A stretch of 64,000 nucleotides of DNA from Anabas testudineus (GCF_900324465.2 NC_046614.1:20805333-20869332); one strand, 5' to 3'. Numbered from the stretch's first letter, positions 1-11,398 are shown. Numbers and translations: made by a program. Notes: a model not told the origin generated them from the letters alone.

Positions 1-990
1 CCCACAACCCTGGGACATTTGAGGAGCCCCAGCACCCATGAGAGATGCTACGACAACTCCAACAGCCAGGTTGCTCACCACGACTGGTGGCACTCGCAAG
101 AGAGGACCTTGATGAATGATCCAATGATGACAGACAGAGACAGAGAGATTGAAGTGGAACTGGAACAAAAACAGAAAATGCAAAAAGAAAAAGAGCTGGA
201 GAGAGAGAGGGAGGCACAGATTCACAAAGAGATGGACAGAGAGCGCCAGCAGGAGCTGGAGAGGAGCCGAACCAGAGAGCAGCAGCAGCCCCAGAGTCTC
301 ATACACCCTGTTCAGGCCGGCGATGTCAACGACACCTGGCCGAAACCAGCCAGTCGCCAGTTACAGGGCGGTGGAGGAGGGAGAGGTCTCTACAGCACCC
401 TGGAAGGCCACACAGTGGCTGGTGTTGGTGCTGGGTGGGATGCAAAGAAAGGACACATGAATCAAAGTTCAAGTCCACATCCCAGTTCTGGTCTGCAGCC
501 AAAACTTAACCCAAACTTCAAACCCAGCACAAACTCACGGGTCTCGAGGAGCCAGCTTCTGAGAGATAGGGCATCTCAGCTTGCAGATGAACGCAGTGGG
601 ATGAGTACCGATGAAGAGACCAACACTGACATGCTGATGGGTCGGTACTGGAGTAGGACAGAGAGGAGAGAACACTTTCTGTTGGCCCGTGAACAAAGGC
701 AGCAGCAGCTACAGGCCAGAGGGGGCACTTTGCGAGAGGCCGTCAGCAGGGGAGGAGGAGCTTCTCTTGGAGATGGAGGTGTGTTAGATAGCAGAGGTAC
801 TGGAGCTTTTGCAGACGGGCGGTATAACACGGTCCTCGAGCTGAGTCAGAGGAAGCTGAATCGTTTGAGGAACAGGAAGCTGTTGGATGACTGGACAACG
901 GTAGAGGAGCTGCTGACTCATGGCACCAGACTGGACAGCCAGGGGGACATACTGTGTCCCAGCTCCCTGCTGACAGTGACCACGGTCTAA
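1..990 (+). CDS. pdzrn3-like: PDZRN3/PDZRN4-like protein, C-terminal part (last exon, 5' end outside window)
   Basis: The reading frame is open from base 1 to a TAA at 988-990, giving 329 residues of the C-terminus. The PDZ and RING parts would lie upstream, outside the window. Seen: a Glu/Arg/Lys-rich coiled-coil-like stretch around residues 40-90, a Ser/Gly-rich linker, then a block with DRASQLADERSGMSTDEE, GRYWSRTERREHFL, LELSQRKLNRLRNRKLLDDW, EELLTHGT and a final LLTVTTV. From memory this order matches the tail of the PDZRN family (LNX3/LNX4 type ubiquitin ligases), which ends SFLSVTTV. The last residues TTV form a class I PDZ ligand. Family assignment is firm; which paralogue (pdzrn3, pdzrn4 or a fish-specific copy) is not settled. 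No splice acceptor is visible, so the exon begins upstream. Confidence 0.85.
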   Translation, partial: PTTLGHLRSPSTHERCYDNSNSQVAHHDWWHSQERTLMNDPMMTDRDREIEVELEQKQKMQKEKELEREREAQIHKEMDRERQQELERSRTREQQQPQSLIHPVQAGDVNDTWPKPASRQLQGGGGGRGLYSTLEGHTVAGVGAGWDAKKGHMNQSSSPHPSSGLQPKLNPNFKPSTNSRVSRSQLLRDRASQLADERSGMSTDEETNTDMLMGRYWSRTERREHFLLAREQRQQQLQARGGTLREAVSRGGGASLGDGGVLDSRGTGAFADGRYNTVLELSQRKLNRLRNRKLLDDWTTVEELLTHGTRLDSQGDILCPSSLLTVTTV

Positions 991-3900
991 CTGCATGGAC
1001 ACCACATCTAACTGTAACACTGTGTGTGACTGTGTGTGAGATGTTAACCTAACAATACAATATTTTAGTAAATTAGCTGGTTCTGTCTTTTCCAGAGTCA
1101 GTTGAGAAGATGAACATCTCTTTCATATGCGTGGAACCAGCACAGAGCTTCATGTTCAGGACATATTTAGCCAACCTTTGCACTGGAAGCTGGATTTGTT
1201 AAAAAGAGTTAAAAAGAAAACACTAACAAATATATTCCATCAACTTCACAGCTGTCAGATTTAAACAAACAGCTGAAGCCTGACTGTAAACTTAACTATG
1301 ACTCTCTGTTCTTCTCATTTGTCACAATTAAAGATTTGACAACTAGCTTGTTAGCTCACAAAATATAAAATCAGACAGCTTTGAAGATGGTGGAAGACGG
1401 TTTAATTAATCCTAAGCGATTCAATAGCCAAGCTATTAATTCTCATCCAATTAATATTCCATAATTTGTGAATCTAGGGTTAAGTTATCTTAAATAAATG
1501 ATACCTTCCACATTTGCAAAGAAAACAGCTTAGTTTCAGACTGTTGTGTGGATATCACACAGCTCCAAAATATAAGACAGCAGAGACTGTATGTATCTAT
1601 TGCACAATGTGCTATAGGTATCCACCCTGCTGTCCATGTCCGACTTGGAGTGTTTTAGTGACTTCAGTTATCAGTCTGTCCATCTTCTCACAGTGCTCTG
1701 GCAAAGGCACAAAACAAATGAATTTACAGAAATGTTGGACTGCTCCTTTAATGAATGTGTGCGCGAGAGTGGGAACCTCACCGTCATTGCTGTACATCAC
1801 CTCAACTGAAGCTCAGCTTTGTGTGTGGGTGTGTCACCATTGTACAGCATTGCGGCTAAAACGTGTGTGTCAGTGCATGACGCTTGTAATGACAAAGAAT
1901 TGAACAAGGTCAGAGAAACGTATGTTTGCATCATGTGTTTCATGCAACATTGTATGCTACATTTATTTTACAGAATCTTTGACAGAATTTAAAAAATTAG
2001 GCTTAAATCTTCAAAAAGACCTGTATGGGGAGCAATACTGATCTGTGTAATGTACCTGGCTGTGCACTAATGACAGATCACATAGGACTGCTTTTACATC
2101 AGGGCCGCAGAAGACATCAACTGTAGCAATGCAGACAATGACGACTGAGATTTAATACCAAATCCTGGATGTTTTTTATAGAAACTCTGTTTACAATTAA
2201 AGAATTGATAGGTGGGAGTTTTTGTAACTAAAATAACAAGAAGCGTGATCTGATTCACTTGCTTATGTAACATTAGTCAAACTGTGATGATCAAAGATGG
2301 GGAACAATGTGCCACAGAGGTTTTCAGAGCATTTCAACCACAGCTTTAATCTGTAGATTCATCTGCTGTAGTATCCGGGATGGAGTTTATGCTGCATTCA
2401 AGTCATAGTGTACAGACTCAGAGTCAATGCTTCCCATGTCCCATAGGTGTTCACCTCAGTCTAGATCTGGTGATTCATGTCATTTTTATATGCAACAAAC
2501 CATTCAGTGAACCCTCCTGTGCTGTGAATGAGGGTAGTTCCTGGCAGAGACTATTCTCACCAGAAATAATCAGAAATATTTCATTATAGCCAATATATAT
2601 TTCATTTATATTATATTCCAGCAAAACACCAAGCTAGCAGATCCCCTGATTGTCTGGGTCTCGAAAACTGGAAGAAGAAAACCATTGTTGTGATCGTGCA
2701 AGATCTCTGTCTGGAAGAATTATGACAGCACCATAAGTATAAAATGATCCACAGTCGTAGTGACAAGAGGTTTGTGCTAACATGGTGTGAATGCAGCATA
2801 AACCCTTCGTGGCTCGTGGCTCCCCATTCCAGCTGGTGTCTTTATTGCTGGCAGGATGTTTACAGATCTACCCACCCAGGTGATAGCTTATGCATGTTTA
2901 CTGAAATCTACAATGATGCTTTGACAGTGTGGAGATGATTCTATCGTGGCAGGCTGCCCAGACCGCTGCAGTGTCTTCACAGTCGGGACTGACAGAGTTT
3001 GAGACATTCTAGTACGAGTAAATCTGAAATCTACTGATTCCAGGTCTGCAGTTTGGGAAAATGTGCAATAATACCTCAAGCTAGTTTTAATATGACAATG
3101 ATGGTGTCGTGTGCGCTACCTGTCAGGTTTCCATCAAATGCAGTAACTTCTTTTAAATCAAACATGCACAAAAGTGATGAGTCACCACAAGTGCAAAGTA
3201 ATCCTAGAGGCTAACATGGCAAGAGAAAAGGTTATGTAGATATTTACATTACTTATTTACATAGTTTTCCAGGAGAGGGGCCGAAGAAAACAACCTTTTG
3301 CACATCATTTTTTTATATCAAAAGTTTTCCCTATCTTTCTGTACAAGGGACAGAGGCCAGTGGATCGACTGTAGATAGAACGACAGTGTGTGTTGATGTT
3401 TTCTTTATAAATTATCATAGTAATTTATGGAGACAAAAATCAGTTTGTTGTGATTGTGTTAGACATATTTCAATATTTTTCTTGTGATGGTTACAAAACC
3501 AATGTGAACAGATTATATTATCTTTAAAATCTACTTGATTTAATTTAAAGCTGGTGAAACTTTGCTGGTGATTTACCATGTTTCAAGGAGTGAACACGAA
3601 ATGTGAATATTCTAGTCTTTTTAAATGGCTAAATTGAATTTTACTGTTGTTTTGTGTCATTATGACATGTACATATTGATTTTGTCAGAAGATGCAGATG
3701 AGGTTGGATTTAATAGGACATGCTGATACCATCAGACGCCTCCAATTGTTTATCATGTGATTCTGTGGCTTTATAGCTGTGTTGTGGAGGCTGTATATAC
3801 AGCACCAAGATTAACATTGTAGTATTAGTATGTTTTAAAATCACAATATTGTCCTAATTCACAGGAAGTGGTTCGGTTTTTTTCTGAATGTTAAACGTGG

Positions 3901-4930
3901 CATCCATGAATTATGAGTAGGATCACTGACACGTTAATTCTTAGAGGAACACCACGACATTTTAGACAAATCTTCTTGTTCTTTATCCTCGTTCTTGTTT
4001 CAGATAGATATATCAGATTTGACTCTGTGTCCAGTGCAGAGGAGAAAAAGATCCAGGACATGAAAAAGACAGAAAGAAACTCTGAAGCCGTCCGACTTCA
4101 ATATTGTGTCCTGTGGAGAGTCATAGCATATGAGCTGTCATTGGCAAGTATATTTGCTGTATTAGAAGTAGCCAGAGAGGATAATTTTAACATTTGTCAT
4201 GAATGATGATGATTTATGAGCGATTCATTCATTTAAATGCTTGGCAACGTTTTTTCTTAACATGTTCCAATGTCTAGTTCCAGCCAAAAAAAAAAAAAAA
4301 AATTGCAACCAGGGAAATATTTAAATCACTGAGCGGGCCTAAAAATGTGAGGTTACCAGGCCACGCTTTTCAAATCAAACAGCTTTGGATTTCTTTTTCA
4401 TTCCCTGTGCTTCAAGGTTTTGTGCAGACCAAAGCATGCCCTGGACACAGAGGTGAAACTGATATGTATTTTCACTTGTGACTCTGGAAAGTGAGAGAAC
4501 AAGATGATTTACAAAAATTACAAGCACTGAGACTCTGAGAGAAAAGATTTAAAAATCAAACCTGCACCAGTTTGTGTCCACGTTTTCCCTCTCTCTCTCG
4601 GCTGTGACTCAAACAGTCTGAATAATGGATGACGAAGAGAGAATCCTTCCTTCCCACCCACCCCCTTCACTCTCTTTGCTTACGTTACACAAGGACACAG
4701 AGAGCTGAAAATAGCGCTGCTGTCCTCATATGATGTGAAATTAAAAGCACACTGAAGCGGAGATGCTTGCTGCTGGGGAACTCAACACTTGTTATACTCC
4801 ATCCGACAATCCCTCCATCCAGCCTGCAACACCACCTCCATCTGTTTGTGCAAGGGTACTTTTCACTACACCAAGCTTTTTGGAATATGATGATGTACAT
4901 GTGATTGTAATAAAGAGATTTTAATTAGCT
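991..4930 (+). other. probable 3'UTR of the pdzrn3-like gene, otherwise featureless
   Basis: No convincing coding frame, RNA gene or mobile element is seen here. AT-rich sequence runs to AATAAA signals at 1493-1498 and 4909-4914. The second is followed by a T/G-rich stretch and would give a 3.9 kb UTR, plausible for this family. A homopolymer A run lies at about 4287-4302. Which signal is used cannot be told from sequence. Confidence 0.45.
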
Positions 4931-5124
4931 ATGACATTGTGGTTTTGTGCTTTTCATTGTGTTAACGAGCAGCTGAAACACTTATTTTTATAAGAGATTA
5001 ACTCATGCTAATGTACAACACATTAATTCACCTTCAGGTATTTGTCAGGACCTGCACAACATCAATAACGCATAAACACACATGAAAAAGAGTGAGCAAG
5101 GTTTGGATGAACGCAGTTGGTTTA

Positions 5125-5290
5125 AACAATCCACCATCTGCTGTTTTGCTCTAACACAAACCTGACAGAGGCTGACCTGTCTCTGCTGAACTGCACAGTT
5201 CTAACATCAGCAAAGAGAAGAGCCTGGTCAACAGCGCCCTCCGGAGGCTGTGTTAGACACCTACCTGCAAACTACCAGACAAACATACGA
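5125..5290 (+). pseudogene. decayed 3' end of a her4/hes5-like exon 2
   Basis: A run matching CTGACAGAGG..GACCTGTCTCTGCTGAACTGCACAG aligns with the part of her exon 2 encoding [12 protein letters not shown]. It is followed by AAAGAGAAGAGCC, a run like GTCAACAGCGCCCTC, then GGAGGCTGTGTTAG in place of the WRPW codons and stop (TGGAGGCCGTGGTAG), and ACCAGACAAAC from the conserved 3' flank. Relative to live copies there is a net loss of about 4 nt before AAAGAG, so the frame is broken, and the WRPW codons are changed. Exon 1, intron and bHLH are not recognisable. It resembles the NSALWRPW type of copies 10 and 11 more than the NIAPWRPW type, so it is probably an old copy. Confidence 0.75.
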
Positions 5291-5609
5291 TCATATTAGT
5301 AGGAAAACTATTTTAAACATTTCTGTTGAAATGCATTTCCTAGAAAATGTAAAACAAAGGAGCATTGTCTTTCACATTAACTAAGAGGAATAAATGGGAA
5401 TGCTTTTCAAATTATAATACATTTAAAAATAATGTGCATGTATGTTGCTAGTATACAAATTAATTCACTTTCTGTTGTTAGGTGAAATAAAGTGTTAGAG
5501 TATTAATTCAGTAACACAGATCATTCGGGCATTTTATGAAGTTAAAAATAATTATTTCAATCTCTTTGATTACACAACCTCGTTCTGTTATAGGACCTTA
5601 ACTTTTTAA

Positions 5610-5735
5610 AATCTCTTGAAGTGTGGAAAACTGTTCAAGTTAATTTACGTCATCACCCCCACCAGCAGCCGCCTATTGTCCAGAGGGATTTGGCACACTT
5701 CAGAAAGCAGCTGCCTCAACCTCCCACCCTGAGGA
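5610..5735 (+). promoter_or_regulatory. Notch-type enhancer module B, eroded (copy 1)
   Basis: Homologous to module B elsewhere: an RBPJ-like site, then CACCAGCAGCCGCC, CTATTGTCC and a GGCACACTTCAGAAA tract. The core is GTGTGGAAA (5621-5629) instead of GTGTGGGAA, so binding is probably weakened. No clear A or C module is seen for copy 1, making this the poorest regulatory set of the plus-strand copies. Confidence 0.5.
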
Positions 5736-6119
5736 CATTTTTAAGACATTACATTAATCTGGTTTTATTCATTAATTGGTCCACTAGACTAGGTCCACTG
5801 AATATAGGGTAAGAACTATACCACACATTTTCATGTGGACTGATGAAGGGCTTTGAACTGACTCACATTAGTTACCTTCGTTTTTGTGACATGTTTGCTG
5901 CGTCAACATTTTGCTGTAATCACCAGTTTTATGAAGTGGTATGTGAGAGGTTTTCAGTCGTATGTTTATTCTTAGATGTCACCACAAATTACAGCTAATT
6001 ACAAATATTCAAAATAAAACCAACAACTTGCTACTTGCAGTGAAAACATGGCACAAGTTATAATGAACAATATGTTTTTTGTCCTTCAGCTCTTATTTAT
6101 GTATGATCAGTACGTACTT

Positions 6120-6426
6120 TGTAAAAGTCTCAGCATCAGCCACATCTGCTCTATTTACAGGGTCACCTCTTTCCCAGATACACTGAGTCCCCTCTAATAG
6201 CTGCTCCCTTGAGATTTATCTATTGTCCCAGAGGCAATGACAGCATTAAGTGTGCTGCACCATCCATTGTCTCACTGAATTCTCTGATTGGTTGAAAGTG
6301 TGAGAAACTGCAGCCAGACCAGGACCCACACATTGATATGGAGATGTGGGACTATAAATAGGAGGGATGAAGCCAGCAGAGATCACATTCTCTCTACAGA
6401 GACCTCTACAGCACACAGATCCAGAC
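6120..6426 (+). promoter_or_regulatory. her copy 1 promoter: module D, CCAAT, RBPJ site, TATA
   Basis: Seen in order: TTCCCAG (6171-6177, reverse RBPJ-like core), CTATTGTCCC SOX-like motif, inverted CCAAT (ATTGG 6287-6291), GTGTGAGAA (6298-6306, RBPJ consensus), and TATAAATA (6353-6360), 67 bp before the start codon. The segment from the inverted CCAAT to the ATG is almost the same in all eleven copies. Control by Notch/RBPJ is inferred from these sites and from the known biology of hes5/her4. Confidence 0.7.
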
Positions 6427-7025
6427 ATGGCACCTACAATCACTGCAGCAATGACCAGTTCTCAGGAGCATCTGACTCTGACCCACAAGGTAAATTCAAC
6501 ACTCAACAAGACTTGAACGTGGATCATTACAGTTTGTATTTGTTTATACTAATACTATAATCCAGAACTATGTTATTAATGACTTTATTTGTCTTCCTGC
6601 AGCTCAGAAAACCTCTGGTGGAGAAGTTGCGCAGAGAGCGAATCAACAGCAGCATTGAGCAGCTCAAGTCTCTCCTGGGTCCAGAGTTCCTCAAACAGCA
6701 GCCAGAGTCCAAACTGGAGAAAGCAGACATCCTGGAGATGACGGTTTGCTTCCTGAGACGACTGCAGCAGCAGCATCAAGCTGTGGACTCAGCAGCTGTT
6801 GAACAGGGCTACTCCAGGTGTGTCCAGGAGGTGGTGCACTTCCTGTCCAAGGAGGAGGTGAAAACACAGACCCAGAGAAAACTGCTGAACCACTTCAACA
6901 ACCTGCAGTCTTCCTCTGATAAGATCCTGAAAGAGACTGGCCTCTCTGCTCTGAGCTCCACAGTCCAGACCAGCATCACCAAAGAGAAGAGTCCAGTCAA
7001 CATCGCCCCCTGGAGGCCGTGGTAG
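6427..7025 (+). CDS. her4-like: her copy 1: Hes5/Her4-like bHLH-Orange repressor, long form
   Basis: Two exons, 6427-6489 and 6603-7025, with a phase-0 GT-AG intron of 113 bp (donor AAG/gtaaat, acceptor ctgcag). The product is 161 aa. Basic region and helices about residues 22-76, with the Hes-type proline ([14 protein letters not shown], Pro25) and [10 protein letters not shown] in helix 2. The Orange domain is about 90-122 (GYSRCVQEVVHFLSKEE). The protein ends WRPW, the tetrapeptide that recruits Groucho/TLE co-repressors. Family role: Notch target repressor that holds neural progenitors undifferentiated. The start is set by the ATG 67 bp after the TATA box and by the shared MAPTI N-terminus. 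Copy-specific residues: Glu56 and Glu88, where the others have Asp. Confidence 0.93.
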
Positions 7026-7697
7026 ACCCCTACTCAGTGGAGTTAGTACCAGACAAACTGAGACGACCATGTTGGTCAAAGATTACTGGAACTGAATTCT
7101 ATGAAATTTATGAAGTTGTTCATCTGTATGAACAGAAGGATGTTTATGTCAATAATTCCTGTTGGGAAGAAAATAACGTTTCCTATGGAAACAGTGAAAC
7201 ATGTCAACATTATCTTTCATAAGAAAGAACCTTTGTCATTCTTGGTGAATGAGTCAAATTATAATAGAAGCAAATGAGCATTTACTTGTAAACTGTGGAA
7301 AACTGCTCATTAGTTTGTGCTGAGTCTTGATGAAATGAAGTATATGACTTTTTGTATGTTAATGATCATTTTGATCAAAACTTAGATTGTCCACTGTGTG
7401 GACAGTTTCTCTAAATGTACTTATGGATCATTTATTTAGATCTATGGGTTTTTTTGTTTTTTATCCCTTTTTCTGAAAGGTCGATTAATTAACCTGATAC
7501 TGTCAAAGACAGGAATGTCAGTGAATGTTCTTATAAAAATGATTTGGCTTTATTGATGAGCCTCGATCACATTGTGATCATGTTAACTTGATCTTATTAA
7601 GATATTTTTTGTTTGCCTTTGTTCTAACGGGTAAAAACATTCATTTGAAATAATCAGGTCTTAATTATGTAAGACTGTGTCATCTCGTACTGTTGGT

Positions 7698-7787
7698 GTC
7701 TTTTGTAAAGACGACTGTTCCTCTACTCTGTTTGAGTACACTGTGTCTTGGAGATGTTACCAAGTACTTGTTGTGATGTATCATCAC
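7698..7787 (+). other. 3'UTR four-hairpin element, copy 1
   Basis: HP1 GTCTTT-TGT-AAAGAC (7698-7712); HP2 TACTC-TGTTT-GAGTA (7724-7738); HP3 CTTGG-8 nt-CCAAG (7747-7764); HP4 GTGATG-TAT-CATCAC (7773-7787), which contains the K-box-like TGTGAT. The poly(A) signal AATAAA is at 7838-7843. Further upstream GATCAC-ATT-GTGATC forms another short stem that is shared only with copies 2 and 3. Confidence 0.6.
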
Positions 7788-7934
7788 ATATATCTGCTTC
7801 ATGTCAAATATTTTATATTTGATTACTGACTTGTTGAAATAAACAAAAATACAATTTATTCTACTGTATTTTCTGCTCGTTCTTTCTTCAAATGTACAGA
7901 TACATGAAAGGGATCATTTAAAAAAGATTGTTAG

Positions 7935-7976
7935 CATCCTGCTTTTAACAAAGTTCTCTTTGTTAAAAGCAGGATG
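7935..7976. repeat. perfect 19-bp inverted repeat just past copy 1
   Basis: Left arm CATCCTGCTTTTAACAAAG (7935-7953), TTCT loop, right arm its exact reverse complement (7958-7976). It lies about 90 bp beyond the copy 1 poly(A) signal and is not seen at copies 2 or 3. The stem is too short for a normal miRNA precursor. A hairpin at a breakpoint or a small palindromic insertion are possible. Confidence 0.8.
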
Positions 7977-8224
7977 AAGTTGAAATTCGATTCATTAACA
8001 ATTAGATAAACAGATTTCCATGTGGGTTGATTAACTGAATTGACAGTCATCAAAGCAAGTGCTGACATTATTATGTGATGTCTGCTGTGTCAAAATTTTC
8101 GTACAATCGCCAGGTTGATGCATGGATGTGAAAACTTTTAAGTGACATGTTTTCTTCTAGAAAAGTTGTGAAGCAAAAACATGAGAAACAATAAAAAAAA
8201 AAAGTTGTATTAATCCCTCAGTAA

Positions 8225-9020
8225 ACGCTGAACAGAGTGTGGAAACCAGGGGAAATAGAGCTCAGAATGAACAATATCAAGATATCTGACACAGACTTAG
8301 TGTTAAATACTGTATATACAGCAGATTAAAATTAACAGTAGCATTAATAACGTCTGACTAAAAGTTATGTTGACTGTCCAGAAGAACAGTTAAAGTAAAA
8401 ATTAAAAATGTTATGTAAAAATCAATGATGTGGTGGCCTTTGTAAGTTCTTATGAGAATCTTCTTCTATCACATCTTGCACCTAACTTTGAATCAGTGGA
8501 CAAAGTGTGGGAAAGCTTTGAAGGAGAGAGTCACAGTTCAAGTTGATTTGCATCATTAACCACACCAGCAGCCGCCAATTGTCCTGAGGGAGTCGGCACA
8601 CGTCAGGAAACACCTGCCTCAATCTCCCACCACCATCTAAAGACATCAAATACTGAACGATCTGATAAAAGTGTGTGATTGTTAGTGGATGTTAATATTC
8701 TTTAATACTGAAAATTGTAGAAGTAAGTATGCAAGTGATGTATTATTGGTGACACTAGCTGTATTGCTTTATTACATTTAAACTATAGTGTCAACCAATC
8801 AGGGTCCTTCCCTCCAGATGGTTGGTGACGTCAGGCTCCGTCTCTGTTACTGCACACGAGCAGCCTCCATCACAAAAGGTCCTTTCAAAGTCCCTTTGTA
8901 GTGCACTGACCACACCATTCAAAGACTCCGTGTGGGAAACGGAGAGCAACTTTCTACTCACACCAACCACAGGACAGAGGACACATCTGCCACTTCTGGA
9001 CAGCAGCAAGACTCTGTGTC
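8225..9020 (+). promoter_or_regulatory. enhancer modules A (eroded), B and C of a lost her gene
   Basis: Module A remnant around 8225-8275 with GTGTGGAAA (8237-8245) and a trailing GAACAATAT. Module B 8495-8640 has GGACAAAGTGTGGGAAAG (RBPJ core 8505-8513) and ATTGTCC. Module C 8790-9020 has a CCAAT box, CAGATGG E-box, TGACGTCA-like site, CCCTTTGT and CGTGTGGGAA (8929-8938). They sit just upstream of the her relic at 9.2 kb and presumably served it. They may now act on copy 1 or 2. Confidence 0.6.
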
Positions 9021-9207
9021 AGTTTAAAAATGTACAGAGTCTCCAAAAATGTTTGGAGCAGTGAAAATGTCTGGTTTTATTTTAAATTAAAGTAGAACAA
9101 CATGCTAAACTGCATACACTACAAACCATGTATAAGAGGCTGTATTTCTCTTAATGCCAATACAGTATTTCAGAAATGGTCAGTTAACAACTTTGTTCTG
9201 TCTGCAG

Positions 9208-9312
9208 CTCAGAAAACCTCTGTTGGAAAGGAAGAAGAGTGTGAATAAACAGCAGCATCATGTCTCTGCTGGGTCCAGAGGTTGTCAAACAGCAGCCAGA
9301 CTCCAATTAAAA
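9208..9312 (+). pseudogene. her exon 2 fragment (decayed bHLH)
   Basis: A splice-acceptor-like ctgcag is followed by CTCAGAAAACCTCTG and then pieces matching AACAGCAGCAT, TCTCTGCTGGGTCCAGAG, and CAGCAGCCAGACTCCAA of live exon 2. Small deletions break the frame inside the basic region (RKPLLERKK, then out of frame) and the similarity stops at about 9312. There is no exon 1, intron or TATA upstream; module C lies there instead. So this is a 5'- and 3'-truncated relic of a copy that once lay between copies 1 and 2. Confidence 0.85.
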
Positions 9313-9554
9313 GACCTGCTTTATGAACAGAGTGTGTTTTGCTTTTCCTGTAGATGAGTTTTTAATCGATAACACACCTGCTGAATATAATTTTAAGTTC
9401 AGGTTCTGTAACTGTGATTTAACGTAACATTTCCATGTCACTAGTTTGCAGCTTTATTTTGGTGGAACTGGTAGTTTAATGTGGATTTAAATAAATTGCT
9501 TCTGCTCAACCACTTTTCCTCTTGAAATCACACATTGTATCCGATGTGATGCAT

Positions 9555-10275
9555 AATAAGACACACTTCTATTGTTCCTGTGGTGAAAGCAGTGAAAGCA
9601 CAGAGTGTGGGAAACCAGAGGAAACTCACTCACAGAGCCTCGTGGGACAATAGATCAAGACCTTTGACCTGAGGAAAGAGGACGTCAAAGAGAATCTGGC
9701 TTTTGAAATGGGAACTTCTTGATCTGCCACCTCTAGTACCATGCCCTAAAGCTGAGAAATGAACACAGGTGTTAAAACCTTTTAGGCGGGAAAATAAAAC
9801 TAGGTATTCATTTTAAAATTAAAGTCTATAATATGTGAATTGGTAAATTCCCATATTCTTTTGATAATCAGCTATCATTCGCAGGAAAGCGTCCATTTGG
9901 ACTAAGGCCCATGTTTATACTTCATTTTACAGACAAGAGTGTGAGAAAACTCTGGGTAGAGATTAGTTTCATTACCACCTTCGACCCAGCAGTCAATAAT
10001 TCTCCAAAGGGATTTGGCACATGTCAGGAAACAGGTGCGTCAACCTCTGACCCTCGTGTACAGAGCTGAAGGGTTGTTGGTCAAAATATGTGATTTCTAA
10101 TTTGAAATTTTATGAACCATCAGCCAACCAAAATCATCCAAAGGTGTTTTTTACCTGCAGATGGTTGATAAAGTCAGGATCTGATTCTACTACAACACAA
10201 GTCCACAAAGTTTTTTGAGGTTCGCTAACCTGAGCATTCAGAGAGTCCGTGAGAGATACTGACAAATACCTTCAA
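9555..10275 (+). promoter_or_regulatory. enhancer modules A, B and C of her copy 2
   Basis: Module A 9555-9670: CTATTGTTCC, GTGTGGGAA (9605-9613), GGGACAATAG. Module B variant 9930-10060: GTGTGAGAA (9939-9947) and a GGGATTTGGCACA tract. Module C variant 10120-10275: CAGATGG, AAGTC repeats, with the RBPJ site decayed to GTGAGAGA (about 10248-10256). Assigned to copy 2 by order and orientation. Confidence 0.6.
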
Positions 10276-10449
10276 CAATCTTCAGCATCACAGTCTGTTT
10301 TAATGTCTGAGAGAAAACATCTGAAAAGGATTAAAACTTCACTTTGTAGCTAAATAAAAGTGTAGATGGGAAAACAGCATTTGCAATAATTATGTCATTT
10401 ATTAAAAATATGTTTTAGAGTTAATAACCTTAAATAAAATCTCTCCTAT

Positions 10450-10799
10450 TCACGTGTGATGGAATGATCGGCGTGTGCTCAGTCAAAGTCATCAGGCAGT
10501 AGACCTGTTCTCTCTAGAGGGTCACCATGTTCCCAGATACACACAAAGCTGACAGATTCCCTCAGTTATGTCCCAAATCCACCGATTCCCCTGACATTTA
10601 TCTATTGTCCCTGAGGAATTCAGCGTGCTGCACCATCCATTGTTTAACTGAGTCCTCTGATTGGTTGAGACTGTGAGAAACTGCAGCCAGACCAGGACCC
10701 ACACATTGATATGGAGATGTGGGACTATAAATAGGAGGGATGAAGCCAGCAGAGATCACATTCTCTCTACAGAGACCTCTACAGCACACAGATCCAGAC
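10450..10799 (+). promoter_or_regulatory. her copy 2 promoter with module D
   Basis: CACGTGTGA at the module start, TTCCCAG (10530-10536), CTATTGTCCC, inverted CCAAT, GTGAGAA (10673-10679), TATAAATA (10726-10733). Confidence 0.7.
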
Positions 10800-11398
10800 A
10801 TGGCACCTACAATCACTGCAGCAATGACCAGTTCTCAGGAGCATCTGACTCTGACCCACAAGGTAAATTCAACACTCAACAAGACTTGAACGTGGATCAT
10901 TACAGTTTGTATTTGTTTATACTAATACTATAATCCAGAACTATGTTATTAATGACTTTATTTGTCTTCCTGCAGCTCAGAAAACCTCTGGTGGAGAAGT
11001 TGCGCAGAGAGCGAATCAACAGCAGCATTGAGCAGCTCAAGTCTCTCCTGGGTCCAGAGTTCCTCAAACAGCAGCCAGACTCCAAGCTGGAGAAAGCCGA
11101 CATCCTGGAGATGACGGTTTGCTTCCTGAGACGACTGCAGCAGCAGCATCAAGCTGTGGACTCAGCAGCTGTTGATCAGGGCTACTCCAGGTGTTTCCAG
11201 GAGGTGGTGCACTTCCTGTCCAAGGAGGAGGAGAAAACACAGACCCAGAGAAAACTGCTGAACCACTTCAACAACCTGCAGTCGTCCTCTGATAAGATCC
11301 TGAAAGAGACTGGCCTCTCTGCTCTGAGCTCCACAGTCCAGACCAACATCACCAAAGAGAAGAGTCCAGTCAACATCGCCCCCTGGAGGCCGTGGTAG
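10800..11398 (+). CDS. her4-like: her copy 2: Hes5/Her4-like bHLH-Orange repressor, long form
   Basis: Exons 10800-10862 and 10976-11398, 161 aa, with bHLH, Orange and terminal WRPW in the same places as copy 1. Distinguishing residues: Phe95 within the Orange motif (GYSRCFQE), Glu107 (KEEEKTQTQ) and Asn145 (VQTNITKEK). The intron is the same as copy 1 apart from isolated bases. The exon block is shared with every other copy, but the 3'UTR is closest to copies 1 and 3, so these three form one 3'UTR class. All residues expected for DNA binding and TLE recruitment are present. Confidence 0.93.

Noticed and set aside
6288-6560. 90-aa frame repeated at every copy over TATA, exon 1 and intron
   Set aside because: It spans the TATA box and the splice donor and is repeated only because the DNA block is conserved. 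It is a shadow in another frame.
6789-7079. Antisense frames of 64-161 aa opposite her exon 2 in every copy
   Set aside because: They follow from codon bias of the sense exon and share no known domain. There is no promoter or splice context on that strand.
7935-7976. Reading the 19-bp hairpin as a microRNA gene
   Set aside because: The stem is too short and the loop too small for a standard precursor.
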